Positions 1-6,237 of a stretch of DNA of 8,656 bases are shown piece after piece. Origin of the DNA: Candidatus Roizmanbacteria bacterium. Its GTDB lineage: Bacteria; Patescibacteriota; Microgenomatia; UBA1406; GWC2-37-13. The position numbers and the translations under genes are program-made. The stretch spans positions 1-8,656 of the forward strand of contig JANLIS010000038.1 in NCBI GenBank assembly GCA_024653985.1. The letters run 5' to 3'. The notes beneath the pieces are model-generated. The model saw only the letters and a list, made by a program, of their open reading frames with translations. It ran no database searches and was not told where the DNA came from. Every line of letters starts with the position of its first letter. Positions within the stretch are counted from its first letter, which is position 1.

Positions 1-1341
1 ATATGGAGCCGAATTTCCATCAACAGCGATCGATTCATCAATATCAAAATGGATGATAGTTTGAGTTCCGTTTTTGAGGAAAGAATATTTAACGGAAGCA
101 ACAGCTAAGATCTCTGCAGTTTCTTCATCGCATTTGGACTTTTCCAATATTTTTTTCTTTACTTCATCGATCAGCCAATTGGCCTCAATGATATTTCCTT
201 CCCGTGAAGACATCTTTCCTGCTTTGAGTTTCACCCATTCATAGATCAAATGGTATTGCTTGTCTTTATATTTTTTTTCATCAAGCAGTTCTTCTACCTT
301 AAATGTTACTTTAAAAAAACTTGTCTGTTCGGGAGTTACAACGTGGATCGCTTTATCCAATTCTCCAAAATCGGTAAATTCTTTTTCTGCCAGTGCGGGT
401 TCTTTTCCTTCATAGGTTGGAAATCCTAAAGAGTTTACAAAGACGCGGGTATTAATTCCATATTTCTTACCGTTAAAGATTATCGCTCCCTGACTTTTTT
501 CAAGAATTCCCTTTTTTAGGGCATCATTAACTATTTCCACCCCTCGTTCATAAAATTCACTTTCAAAATATAGCCGGTCAAAGTGACTATAAAATCTTTT
601 GTAGTTCTGATCAAAATATTCCAAACTCCATTGTCTTGTTTCCGTCCAAAGAGGCATGATCTCAGGGTCCCGGTCGTAGATCATTTTGTTGATTTTTATT
701 ATTTCCTGTTTAGATTTTTCATCATCTTCATAGGCTTTGGTTCCGGAGGAATACATTTTTCCGATAAACTCTATTTTTTCCTGAAGCGTCTTTAGTTTTT
801 TAATATCAGTTTTTGAATTTTTTATCCCAAATAAACATTTAGCAATATGAAGTCCAACGTCACCTTCATAGTTTGAACGGATGACCTTATTACCGACCGC
901 TTCCAATATTCGGACAACCGATTCTCCGGTTGAAATATTTCTTAGATGACCGATATGAAAAAGTTTATGGGTATTTGGATGGGCAAACTCAACCATGATC
1001 TTTTTATTTTTTCCAAAATAATACTCCGGATAGGTAAAACCATTCTCAATAATTTCTGTCAATTGATTAATCGATTGTACAGTTGAGATCCAGAAGTTAA
1101 CAAAACCGGGTTTAAGTACATCAATTTTTTCTATTAAATCAGATTTAGGAAAGTTTTTCTTTATTTCTTCAGCGATTAAAAGTGGACTCTTCTTAAGTTG
1201 CTTAGTTAATTTCAGGGCAATGGAAGTCGAATAGTCACCAAAATCAGAATTAGCCGGTTTTTCCAGAGGGACATCGATACCTTTGATATTCATTTTATCT
1301 AAAACCAGACTTAGATTTTTTAATATTTCGTCTTTGATCAT
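1..1341 (-). CDS. argS: Arginyl-tRNA synthetase, N-terminal 447 residues (runs off left edge)
   Basis: This cytoplasmic class I aminoacyl-tRNA synthetase uses ATP to load arginine onto tRNA(Arg). My translation from the ATG at 1341-1339 stays open to base 1. Residues about 1-85 look like the ArgRS-specific N-terminal domain (SDFGDYSTSIALKL). The class I signature HIGH is at residues 129-132, inside HPNTHKLFHIGHLRN. The second signature appears as KMSSREGN at 376-383, where many ArgRS have KMS-R-KG. The visible part ends at DGNSAPY. Bacterial ArgRS are usually about 550-600 residues, so the C-terminal DALR anticodon-binding domain lies outside the window. The start is 21 nt after the argF stop, with no Shine-Dalgarno sequence, so the gene is probably co-transcribed as the last gene of argHGF-argS. 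The signature variants suggest a divergent ArgRS branch. Confidence 0.93.
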   Translation of the reverse strand, partial: MIKDEILKNLSLVLDKMNIKGIDVPLEKPANSDFGDYSTSIALKLTKQLKKSPLLIAEEIKKNFPKSDLIEKIDVLKPGFVNFWISTVQSINQLTEIIENGFTYPEYYFGKNKKIMVEFAHPNTHKLFHIGHLRNISTGESVVRILEAVGNKVIRSNYEGDVGLHIAKCLFGIKNSKTDIKKLKTLQEKIEFIGKMYSSGTKAYEDDEKSKQEIIKINKMIYDRDPEIMPLWTETRQWSLEYFDQNYKRFYSHFDRLYFESEFYERGVEIVNDALKKGILEKSQGAIIFNGKKYGINTRVFVNSLGFPTYEGKEPALAEKEFTDFGELDKAIHVVTPEQTSFFKVTFKVEELLDEKKYKDKQYHLIYEWVKLKAGKMSSREGNIIEANWLIDEVKKKILEKSKCDEETAEILAVASVKYSFLKNGTQTIIHFDIDESIAVDGNSAPY

Positions 1342-1362
1342 TGTTTTATATGATAGCAGAAT

Positions 1363-2304
1363 TTAGCTCAGTTTGGAATTATTTAACAGATAAATTAGTA
1401 ATGCTTTTTGGACATGTAGGCGGTTTTCTGCTTGGAGAAAAACTACTGACTGTTTCCCGTCAATTACTTCAGAGCTAACTTCATTGCCACGATAAGCAGG
1501 CATATCATGCATAAAAATAGCATCTTTTTTGGCGAAGCTCATGAGTTTGTTTGTTACCTGATATTGTGGAAAGACTCTTAACCGTTTTTCTTTTTCTTTT
1601 TCATCCCCCATGCTAATCCAAGTGTCCGTGTAAATAACATCGGCGTCTTCAACCGCTTTTTTTGGATCGTTAGTTTCTATAATTTTTCCACCACTTTTTT
1701 TAGCTAATATTTGAGCCATTTGAACAATATTTTTTTTCATCCAATATTCTTTAGGAGAAGCGGTCACAAAACTCATTCCTAAAATTCCTGATGCTAAAGC
1801 CAATGAATGAGTAACATTATTTTCACTGTCTCCAAAGAAAACAATTTTTAATCCTTTGAATGTATGTTTAATTTCATAAATCGTCAATAAGTCAGCTAAT
1901 ATTTGACAAGGATGTTCAAGATCAGACAAACCGTTTATAACTGGCACAGAAGAATATTTTGCCAATTCTTCAACTAAAGAATGTTCAAAAACGCGTGCCA
2001 TAATAGCATTTGTCATCGAAGAAACAACCTTGGCAACGTCGGAAACGGATTCTCTTTTACCTATACCAATATCAGCTGGGCTAAGATTAATGGCGTGCCC
2101 GCCCAGCTGAGTCATAGCGGTTTCAAAGGAGACTCGGGTTCGAAGAGATGGCTTTTCAAAAATCATTGTCAATGTTTTATTTTTTAAATATTGCGTATTA
2201 CCTCCATTGAAAATCATTTCCTCTTTGAGACTAATAGAAAGATTAATCAAGCTAATGATTTCATTTTTTGATAAGTCGGTGATAGATAAAAGATCTTTTT
2301 TCAT
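1363..2304 (-). CDS. argF: Ornithine carbamoyltransferase, with an altered HCLP motif
   Basis: This enzyme transfers the carbamoyl group from carbamoyl phosphate to ornithine, giving citrulline and phosphate. Its 313 residues are a normal length for the family. The carbamoyl-phosphate site appears as PSLRTR at residues 52-57 and HPCQ at 131-134. The ornithine-side SMG loop is at 227-233 (DTWISMG). The C-terminal helix region (AENRLHVQKA, 292-301) also matches. The SMG loop favours ornithine over aspartate transcarbamylase. One oddity is that the usual HCLP motif, whose Cys contacts ornithine in characterised enzymes, reads HDMP at 266-269. The rest of the segment (FMH-MPA-RG-EV) is family-like, so it is probably still an OTC, but substrate or kinetics may differ. 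The gene lies 45 nt after argG and 21 nt before argS. A stem-loop precedes its start and no Shine-Dalgarno sequence is seen. Confidence 0.92.
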   Translation of the reverse strand: MKKDLLSITDLSKNEIISLINLSISLKEEMIFNGGNTQYLKNKTLTMIFEKPSLRTRVSFETAMTQLGGHAINLSPADIGIGKRESVSDVAKVVSSMTNAIMARVFEHSLVEELAKYSSVPVINGLSDLEHPCQILADLLTIYEIKHTFKGLKIVFFGDSENNVTHSLALASGILGMSFVTASPKEYWMKKNIVQMAQILAKKSGGKIIETNDPKKAVEDADVIYTDTWISMGDEKEKEKRLRVFPQYQVTNKLMSFAKKDAIFMHDMPAYRGNEVSSEVIDGKQSVVFLQAENRLHVQKALLIYLLNNSKLS

Positions 2305-2314
2305 AATAATAATT

Positions 2315-2340
2315 TGGGGCGGAAGATGACTCCCGCCCCA
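2315..2340 (-). repeat. GC-rich stem-loop between argG and argF
   Basis: The arms TGGGGCGG (2315-2322) and CCGCCCCA (2333-2340) pair perfectly. In minus-strand RNA the stem extends inward by a G-U and an A-U pair, giving 10 bp and a 6-nt loop. It fills most of the 45-nt gap between the argG stop and the argF start. The downstream sequence is AAATTATTATT, which is not a clean T-tract, so this is at best a weak terminator. It may instead be a processing or stability element, or tune argF translation. The structure is seen directly; the role is inference. Confidence 0.6.
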
Positions 2341-2349
2341 TAGCCACAG

Positions 2350-3594
2350 TTACTTTTTTTGATTTGCTAATTTCATCTGTAATGTGTAAATTTCCGTAAA
2401 TCCAGCACTGGCATTGACGTTGAAACCGTAACCCTCAGTGTTGTTGAAGGAAGTATGGTCAAGTCCATACTTTGATTTCATCGCCACCGGTTTGGCCGTT
2501 CCTTTGAAAAGTTTGACGGTAACTTCACCGGTAACCTTTTCATTGACCTTATCGTTGAATGCATTGATAGCAATCATCGTTGGGTCATACCAAAGTGCCG
2601 CATAACAAAGGTAGGCCCATTTTGTATCCATTATTTCTTTCAGTTCATTAAGCTGTCTGGTGGAAGCATATTTTTCCAGATGCTTATGGGCCTTTATGAT
2701 CACATCAGCGGCAGGCAGTTCGTAGACTCCGCCGTTTTTGAGTCCTACCAACCGGTCTTCGAACATATGGACAACACCGACACCGTGGGCGCCGGCAATT
2801 TTATTTAACTTTTCTATAAGGACGGATAAAGGCATTTTTTTCCCGTTTAATGCTGACGGAACTCCATGATCAAAAGACAAAGTGACAAACTCTTCTTTAT
2901 CTGGGGCATTTTTTGCCAGAGTATAAGTTGTCAAAAACTTTTCGATCGGAGCAATTGAATTCGGCTCCTCAATTTCTCCTCCCTCCCAAGTCATTCCCCA
3001 CATGTTGTCATCAACGCTGTAAGGAAAATCGATACTGGCCGGGACTGGGATATTATATTTTTGAGCGTATTTTATTTCCTCATTTCGGTCCATAGCCCAT
3101 TCCCGGACTGGGGCAATAATTTTTATAGATGGATCAAAGGTCAGGATATATCCGTCAAGTCTTACCTGATCGTTGCCTTTTCCCGTACATCCATGGGCAA
3201 TTGAATCAGCCTTTTCTTTCTTAGCTATTTCGACGGCCTTCTTAGCCAAGATTGCCCGGCCCATAGGAGTTGATAGATGATAGTCGCCTTGATAGGAAGC
3301 ATTCGCTTTTATTCCCGTCGCCAAAAAATCTTCGGCAAATTCCTGCTTTGCATCAAGTACGATCGCCTTGGCAGCTCCAAACTTTAGAGCCTTTTGCTTG
3401 ACTGCTTCCAGATCGTCTTTTTGCTGACCAATATCCAAGGTTAAAGTGATAACCTCAGACTTGTATTTATCTTGGACCCATTTAAGCATTACTGAGGTAT
3501 CCAGGCCTCCGGAATATAACAATAAAACTTTTTTAACTTTTCCAATCTGCGCTTCGTAAGACGCAACTTTAATATACGATGTTTTGTTTTTCAT
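2350..3594 (-). CDS. argG: Argininosuccinate synthase
   Basis: This enzyme condenses citrulline and aspartate with ATP, giving argininosuccinate, AMP and pyrophosphate. Its 414 residues compare with a usual length of about 400-410. The N-type ATP-pyrophosphatase P-loop is at residues 27-34 (YSGGLDTS). The second family signature is at 133-145 (AHGCTGKGNDQVR). The region YHLSTPMGRAILA corresponds to the YPLSTALARP-like segment of characterised enzymes. About 20 residues precede the first beta strand, so translation could begin slightly downstream, but no better in-frame start is evident. It sits between argH (74-nt gap) and argF (45-nt gap). Sampled stretches are clearly richer in G+C than those of argH and argF (see findings). 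No Shine-Dalgarno sequence precedes the ATG. Confidence 0.96.
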   Translation of the reverse strand: MKNKTSYIKVASYEAQIGKVKKVLLLYSGGLDTSVMLKWVQDKYKSEVITLTLDIGQQKDDLEAVKQKALKFGAAKAIVLDAKQEFAEDFLATGIKANASYQGDYHLSTPMGRAILAKKAVEIAKKEKADSIAHGCTGKGNDQVRLDGYILTFDPSIKIIAPVREWAMDRNEEIKYAQKYNIPVPASIDFPYSVDDNMWGMTWEGGEIEEPNSIAPIEKFLTTYTLAKNAPDKEEFVTLSFDHGVPSALNGKKMPLSVLIEKLNKIAGAHGVGVVHMFEDRLVGLKNGGVYELPAADVIIKAHKHLEKYASTRQLNELKEIMDTKWAYLCYAALWYDPTMIAINAFNDKVNEKVTGEVTVKLFKGTAKPVAMKSKYGLDHTSFNNTEGYGFNVNASAGFTEIYTLQMKLANQKK

Positions 3595-3668
3595 AATAAA
3601 AAATTAAATTAATAATAAATATTCAACAAATAATTTTGGCTCGCCTGAGTTTTAAGTTTTTCATATTT

Positions 3669-5018
3669 TTACGAAAGCAATAAACTGATAACCTTCTTAT
3701 TTTTCTGTTTTATTTTCTTCCAAAAAATATTTTGTTTGTCTAAATTTTTTGAAATCAAATTAAGTTTTAGATTATTAGTTCCGCCAGAATGATTAGATAA
3801 TTTAAGAAACGGAGCAGGATATGAAGATTCAAGTTGGCTTAGATTTTGTTTAATTTTCGAATAAGCTTTTCGGAAAGGCATACCCTGCTTAACAAGCTCA
3901 TAAGAGAAATGGGTAGCGTAAAGTTCAGGGGTGCAACTTTTGATCAAGACTTCGACATTAGGCTTGATTGAATTTAAAGTCAATTTCAAAACTTCCAAGG
4001 TTTGAATAGTAATGTCAAATGACTCCATGAAAGGTTTTTTTGTTTGGCCAAAGTCGGCATTATAGCCCGATGGCAAGCCGGCAGTTAATGAAGACATTAA
4101 TTGTTGATTGGCAATAACCATGTGGGTCTTAGCCCGTGCATATTCCATTAGATCAAGATTTTTTTTCTGTGGCATAATGCTTGAGCCAGTACAAATTGAT
4201 TCATCGACCTCAAAATAATTAAATTCATTAGTCGTAAAAAGCAAAATATCTTGAGCGAATCGTGAAGAGCACAACATTATTTGTGTTAATACTTGGACAA
4301 TTGACAATTGTATTGTTGGTCGTGAAATTTGGCAATAAAGAGAATTATTTTGTACTTTTGAAAAGCCTAAAAGTTTTGCAGTTAATTCTCGATTGATCGG
4401 AAGAGAAACTCCGTAAGCAGCACCACTTCCAAGAGGTGATTGGTCATTAAGTTTATAAACTGATTTTAAAATCGTAAGTTGATCGAGCAATTGTTCGGCA
4501 AAACTGCCCGCCCACATCCCAACGGATGAAGGCATAGCCTTTTGCATGTGAGTGTATCCCGGCATCGGGATAAACTCATATTTTTTTGCAAACATTATGA
4601 ATGTATCAATTAATTGATTAATTGATACATTCATGTTTAATAATTTTTCTTTGCTATAAAGGCGGAGATCGACCAGCACTTGATCATTTCGACTCCGGCC
4701 GGTGTGAATTTTTTGACCTAAGTCGCCAAGTTTCTCTGTCAAATAATTCTCAATTTTTGTATGAACGTCTTCATCATCATGGGAAATTTTAAATTCTCCA
4801 TTTTTATACAAAACAATAATTTCGTTTAAGTATTTTTTTAATTTAAGGAATTCATCATTATTTAATATTCCAATTTTGGATAACATTTTGGCATGCGCGA
4901 TTGATCCATAGACGTCATAAAGGACAAGCGAGTTGTCCAATTCAATTCCTTCTTTAAAACAATATTCGTCGACCAATTTGTTTGAAACAGTTTTTGATTG
5001 ATTCCAAAGTTTTTTCAT
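3669..5018 (-). CDS. argH: Argininosuccinate lyase
   Basis: This enzyme splits argininosuccinate into arginine and fumarate, the last step of arginine synthesis. It belongs to the fumarase/aspartase superfamily and normally works as a tetramer. Its 449 residues match the family. Visible motifs are EDVHT (83-87), HTGRSRNDQV (105-114), GYTHMQ (154-159, with the conserved His) and the superfamily signature GSSIMPQKKN (278-287), which holds the catalytic Ser. The residue after this signature is Leu where ASLs normally have Pro (KKNLD versus KKNPD). Bases 4597-4634 within the gene are an almost perfect 38-bp palindrome encoding residues around 129-141. It is the first gene of the arg operon, preceded by a putative attenuator. 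No Shine-Dalgarno sequence is seen. Confidence 0.95.
   Translation of the reverse strand: MKKLWNQSKTVSNKLVDEYCFKEGIELDNSLVLYDVYGSIAHAKMLSKIGILNNDEFLKLKKYLNEIIVLYKNGEFKISHDDEDVHTKIENYLTEKLGDLGQKIHTGRSRNDQVLVDLRLYSKEKLLNMNVSINQLIDTFIMFAKKYEFIPMPGYTHMQKAMPSSVGMWAGSFAEQLLDQLTILKSVYKLNDQSPLGSGAAYGVSLPINRELTAKLLGFSKVQNNSLYCQISRPTIQLSIVQVLTQIMLCSSRFAQDILLFTTNEFNYFEVDESICTGSSIMPQKKNLDLMEYARAKTHMVIANQQLMSSLTAGLPSGYNADFGQTKKPFMESFDITIQTLEVLKLTLNSIKPNVEVLIKSCTPELYATHFSYELVKQGMPFRKAYSKIKQNLSQLESSYPAPFLKLSNHSGGTNNLKLNLISKNLDKQNIFWKKIKQKNKKVISLLLS
4597..4634. repeat. Perfect inverted repeat (18-bp arms, 2-nt centre) inside argH
   Basis: The left arm ATGAATGTATCAATTAAT (4597-4614) is the exact reverse complement of 4617-4634, with TG between them. 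It lies wholly inside the argH reading frame, in the helical stretch before GYTHMQ. The protein there keeps a normal family length, so there is no obvious insertion. In RNA it could form a hairpin of about 16-17 bp once the loop is opened. The function is unknown. Confidence 0.9.
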
Positions 5019-5050
5019 ATTTAATTTGTGAATTAATAATTTTAGCCATT

Positions 5051-5074
5051 AAAAAACCCCGCCGTTAGCGGGGG
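5051..5074 (-). terminator. Intrinsic terminator in the argH 5' leader
   Basis: Read on the minus strand, a 6-bp stem CCCCGC/GCGGGG (5057-5062 with 5068-5073) encloses a 5-nt loop and is followed directly by T6 (5051-5056). That is textbook intrinsic terminator geometry. It lies 32 nt upstream of the argH start. No minus-strand gene closes just before it, and the neighbouring gene on the right is on the plus strand. It could therefore act as a conditional terminator in the argH leader, end a small RNA, or stop antisense read-through coming from the right. Confidence 0.85.
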
Positions 5075-5090
5075 ATTAATAATATTTTTT

Positions 5091-5129
5091 ACTCTTTAGG
5101 CCATAAAAACACTACCCTCCCCAAAGAGT
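5091..5129 (-). promoter_or_regulatory. Leader hairpin, possible attenuator element upstream of argH
   Basis: In minus-strand RNA, ACTCTTTGGG (5120-5129) pairs with CCTAAAGAGT (5091-5100) over 10 bp including one G-U pair, enclosing a purine-rich loop. The 5' arm begins at the last base of the second of two adjacent arginine codons, and the 3' arm covers the stop codon of the short frame. GGGGA (complement of 5118-5122) could alternatively pair with UCCCC (complement of 5071-5075) at the foot of the terminator. That would disrupt both stems. The pairings are seen; the switching role is inference. Confidence 0.5.
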
Positions 5130-5170
5130 CGCCTGCTGGACGAATTGGATACGAATAGTACTTTTAACAT
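5096..5170 (-). CDS. Putative 24-residue leader peptide with Arg-Arg
   Basis: An ATG frame of 24 codons plus TAA begins MLKVLFVSNSSS, continues RRLFGEGS and ends VFMA. The two Arg codons (AGG, CGA) sit directly before the leader hairpin, where a ribosome stalled for charged tRNA(Arg) would mask the hairpin's 5' arm. Its stop codon lies within the 3' arm. Its Ser, Arg and Leu codons (TCG, TCC, AGC, AGG, CGA, CTC) look more GC-rich than those of neighbouring genes. The ATG is only 6 nt past a -10-like box, so it would be leaderless or nearly so. Alternatively it is a chance frame, or a decayed start of a GT4-type glycosyltransferase, since such proteins often begin with a similar VLFVSNSS strand. 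Expression is unproven. Confidence 0.4.
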   Translation of the reverse strand: MLKVLFVSNSSSRRLFGEGSVFMA

Positions 5171-5176
5171 AAAATT

Positions 5177-5203
5177 ATTATATCATACTTTTTTAAAAAC
5201 CAA
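5177..5203 (-). promoter_or_regulatory. Candidate promoter for the argH leader
   Basis: On the minus strand there is a perfect TATAAT (5177-5182), with TTGGTT (5198-5203) as a weak -35 and a short 15-nt spacer. Transcription would begin near 5170, at the start of the short leader frame. The area is very AT-rich, so a chance TATAAT is possible. It would overlap the upstream region of the divergent plus-strand gene that starts at 5221. Confidence 0.45.
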
Positions 5204-5220
5204 CGTGTTAAAATAAAGTT

Positions 5221-6114
5221 ATGACAAATATGAAAGGAAAATTATCATTGCTTTTGGTATTGGTAATATTGTTCGTTGTCTTTGTGGTAGTAAGATTTTT
5301 TATCATAGATAAACAAAACGAATACGGAAAAATTAAAATAATTTCATCACCGACAGCCAGCGTTTTTTTAAATAGTACTTTTATTGGAAAGACTCCATTT
5401 GAAGACAAATACAAAGTTGGAGAATATTTATTGAAATTGATCCCGGAAGCGACAGCCAGCGATACAGCTTCATGGAATGGAAAAGTAACGGTATACAAAA
5501 ATTCTTTAACCTATGTAAACCGGGAGCTGGGTTCATCAGACATTGCTTCAGCCGGTGAGATATTTACGACGGTAAAGATGACCAAAAAACCTCAGAACTC
5601 TGAATCTGGAGAGATATATGTTGAGACAGAACCGCAAGGGGCAATCGTTACTTTGGACGGAGATGAAAAAGGTGTTGCTCCGGCTTTGATGGAGAACGTT
5701 TTGAGAGGCGATCATGAGCTGTCAGTTTTTATGCCGGGATTTTTTAGAAGAACACAGAAGATCAATGTTGATCCGGGATTTCGCGTGAATGCCGCATTTA
5801 AATTAGCTATTGATAAAAGCTCCTCTTTTGTAAAGGAACCGGATGACAAAACAACAACCGCCAGTATAAGCGCCGGGCCAGATAATAGAACCTATGTAAA
5901 AATACGTGACAATCCCCAAGGTTGGCTTAGAGTGAGAGAGGATGGTTCAATAGATGCGACTGAATCAGCAAGGGTCAAGCCGGGTGAAAGATATGAACTG
6001 CTGGATGAAAAAACCGGTTGGTTTAAAATAAAATTCAACGATAATGCTGAAGGGTTAGTGTCAGGAGAGTTTGCTGAAGGTTGGGTGTCTTCTGAATACT
6101 CCTCTAAAGAATGA
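5221..6114 (+). CDS. Membrane-anchored PEGA-PEGA-SH3-like protein, function unknown
   Basis: A 297-residue protein. Residues 8-29 are one strongly hydrophobic helix after a short basic N-terminus, so the rest probably faces outward, anchored to the membrane. No lipobox Cys is seen. Residues about 36-120 form a first PEGA-like unit (SSPTASVFLNSTFIGKTPF) with an insert. Residues 130-195 form a cleaner second unit (TEPQGAIVTLDGDEKGVAPA). A Ser/Thr/Asp-rich linker follows. Residues about 224-293 resemble a bacterial SH3 domain (GWLRVRE, GERYELLDEKTGWFKIKF, EGWVSSEY). PEGA and SH3b domains are known from surface and peptidoglycan-associated proteins, so an envelope or wall-binding role is inferred. 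It stands alone on the plus strand. The upstream -10-like TAAAAT (5209-5214) is so close that the mRNA may be nearly leaderless. Met4 is an alternative start. Confidence 0.85.
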   Translation: MTNMKGKLSLLLVLVILFVVFVVVRFFIIDKQNEYGKIKIISSPTASVFLNSTFIGKTPFEDKYKVGEYLLKLIPEATASDTASWNGKVTVYKNSLTYVNRELGSSDIASAGEIFTTVKMTKKPQNSESGEIYVETEPQGAIVTLDGDEKGVAPALMENVLRGDHELSVFMPGFFRRTQKINVDPGFRVNAAFKLAIDKSSSFVKEPDDKTTTASISAGPDNRTYVKIRDNPQGWLRVREDGSIDATESARVKPGERYELLDEKTGWFKIKFNDNAEGLVSGEFAEGWVSSEYSSKE

Positions 6115-6237
6115 AGGGTTAAATCTTAATTGTTAATTATTAAAAAACTGTTAAATATTAAACAGTTAAACATAAAAAACGTTTAATAATTAAATGTTTA
6201 ATAATTATTTAACAATTAACCTTTAATCTTTAACAAT
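6115..6237. repeat. AT-rich inverted-repeat spacer between convergent genes
   Basis: Almost pure A/T. About 6118-6144 is an imperfect reverse complement of about 6197-6225, sharing TTAATTGTTAA and TTATTAAA with a 4-nt insertion in the right copy. Inside it lies a 7-bp hairpin AACTGTT/AACAGTT (6147-6153 with 6161-6167). GTTTAATAATTA is repeated in tandem at 6181 and 6196, the 15-mers matching at 13 of 15 positions. Lying between gene ends that face each other, it probably serves as a bidirectional terminator, though the stems are AU-only. Confidence 0.6.

Noticed and set aside
583..795. Plus-strand frame opposite argS, and similar plus-strand frames at 1981-2187, 2913-3095 and 8149-8349
   Set aside because: All lie opposite conserved enzymes with intact motifs and have no family character of their own.
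3595..3668. Terminator or regulatory hairpin between argH and argG
   Set aside because: Only 3-bp pairings around CTCAGGCGAG were found, too weak to support a feature.
4597..4634. ArgR operator (ARG box)
   Set aside because: TGAAT and ATTCA half-sites are present but far apart compared with the 18-bp ARG box spacing, and the site is deep inside a gene. No ArgR gene is in the window.
5091..5170. T-box or known riboswitch in the argH leader
   Set aside because: I found no T-box sequence of the UGG-ACC-GCG type and no match I could recognise to known aptamers. A peptide-type attenuator fits what is visible better.
5208..5498. Minus-strand frame of 96 codons
   Set aside because: It is antisense to the PEGA protein gene, with no recognisable domain. 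The plus-strand protein has clear domain structure.
6112..6114. UGA recoded as glycine, as in some CPR lineages
   Set aside because: The PEGA gene ends naturally at TGA right after its SH3-like domain, and the downstream sequence is repeat-rich spacer. No in-frame TGA is needed in the other genes.
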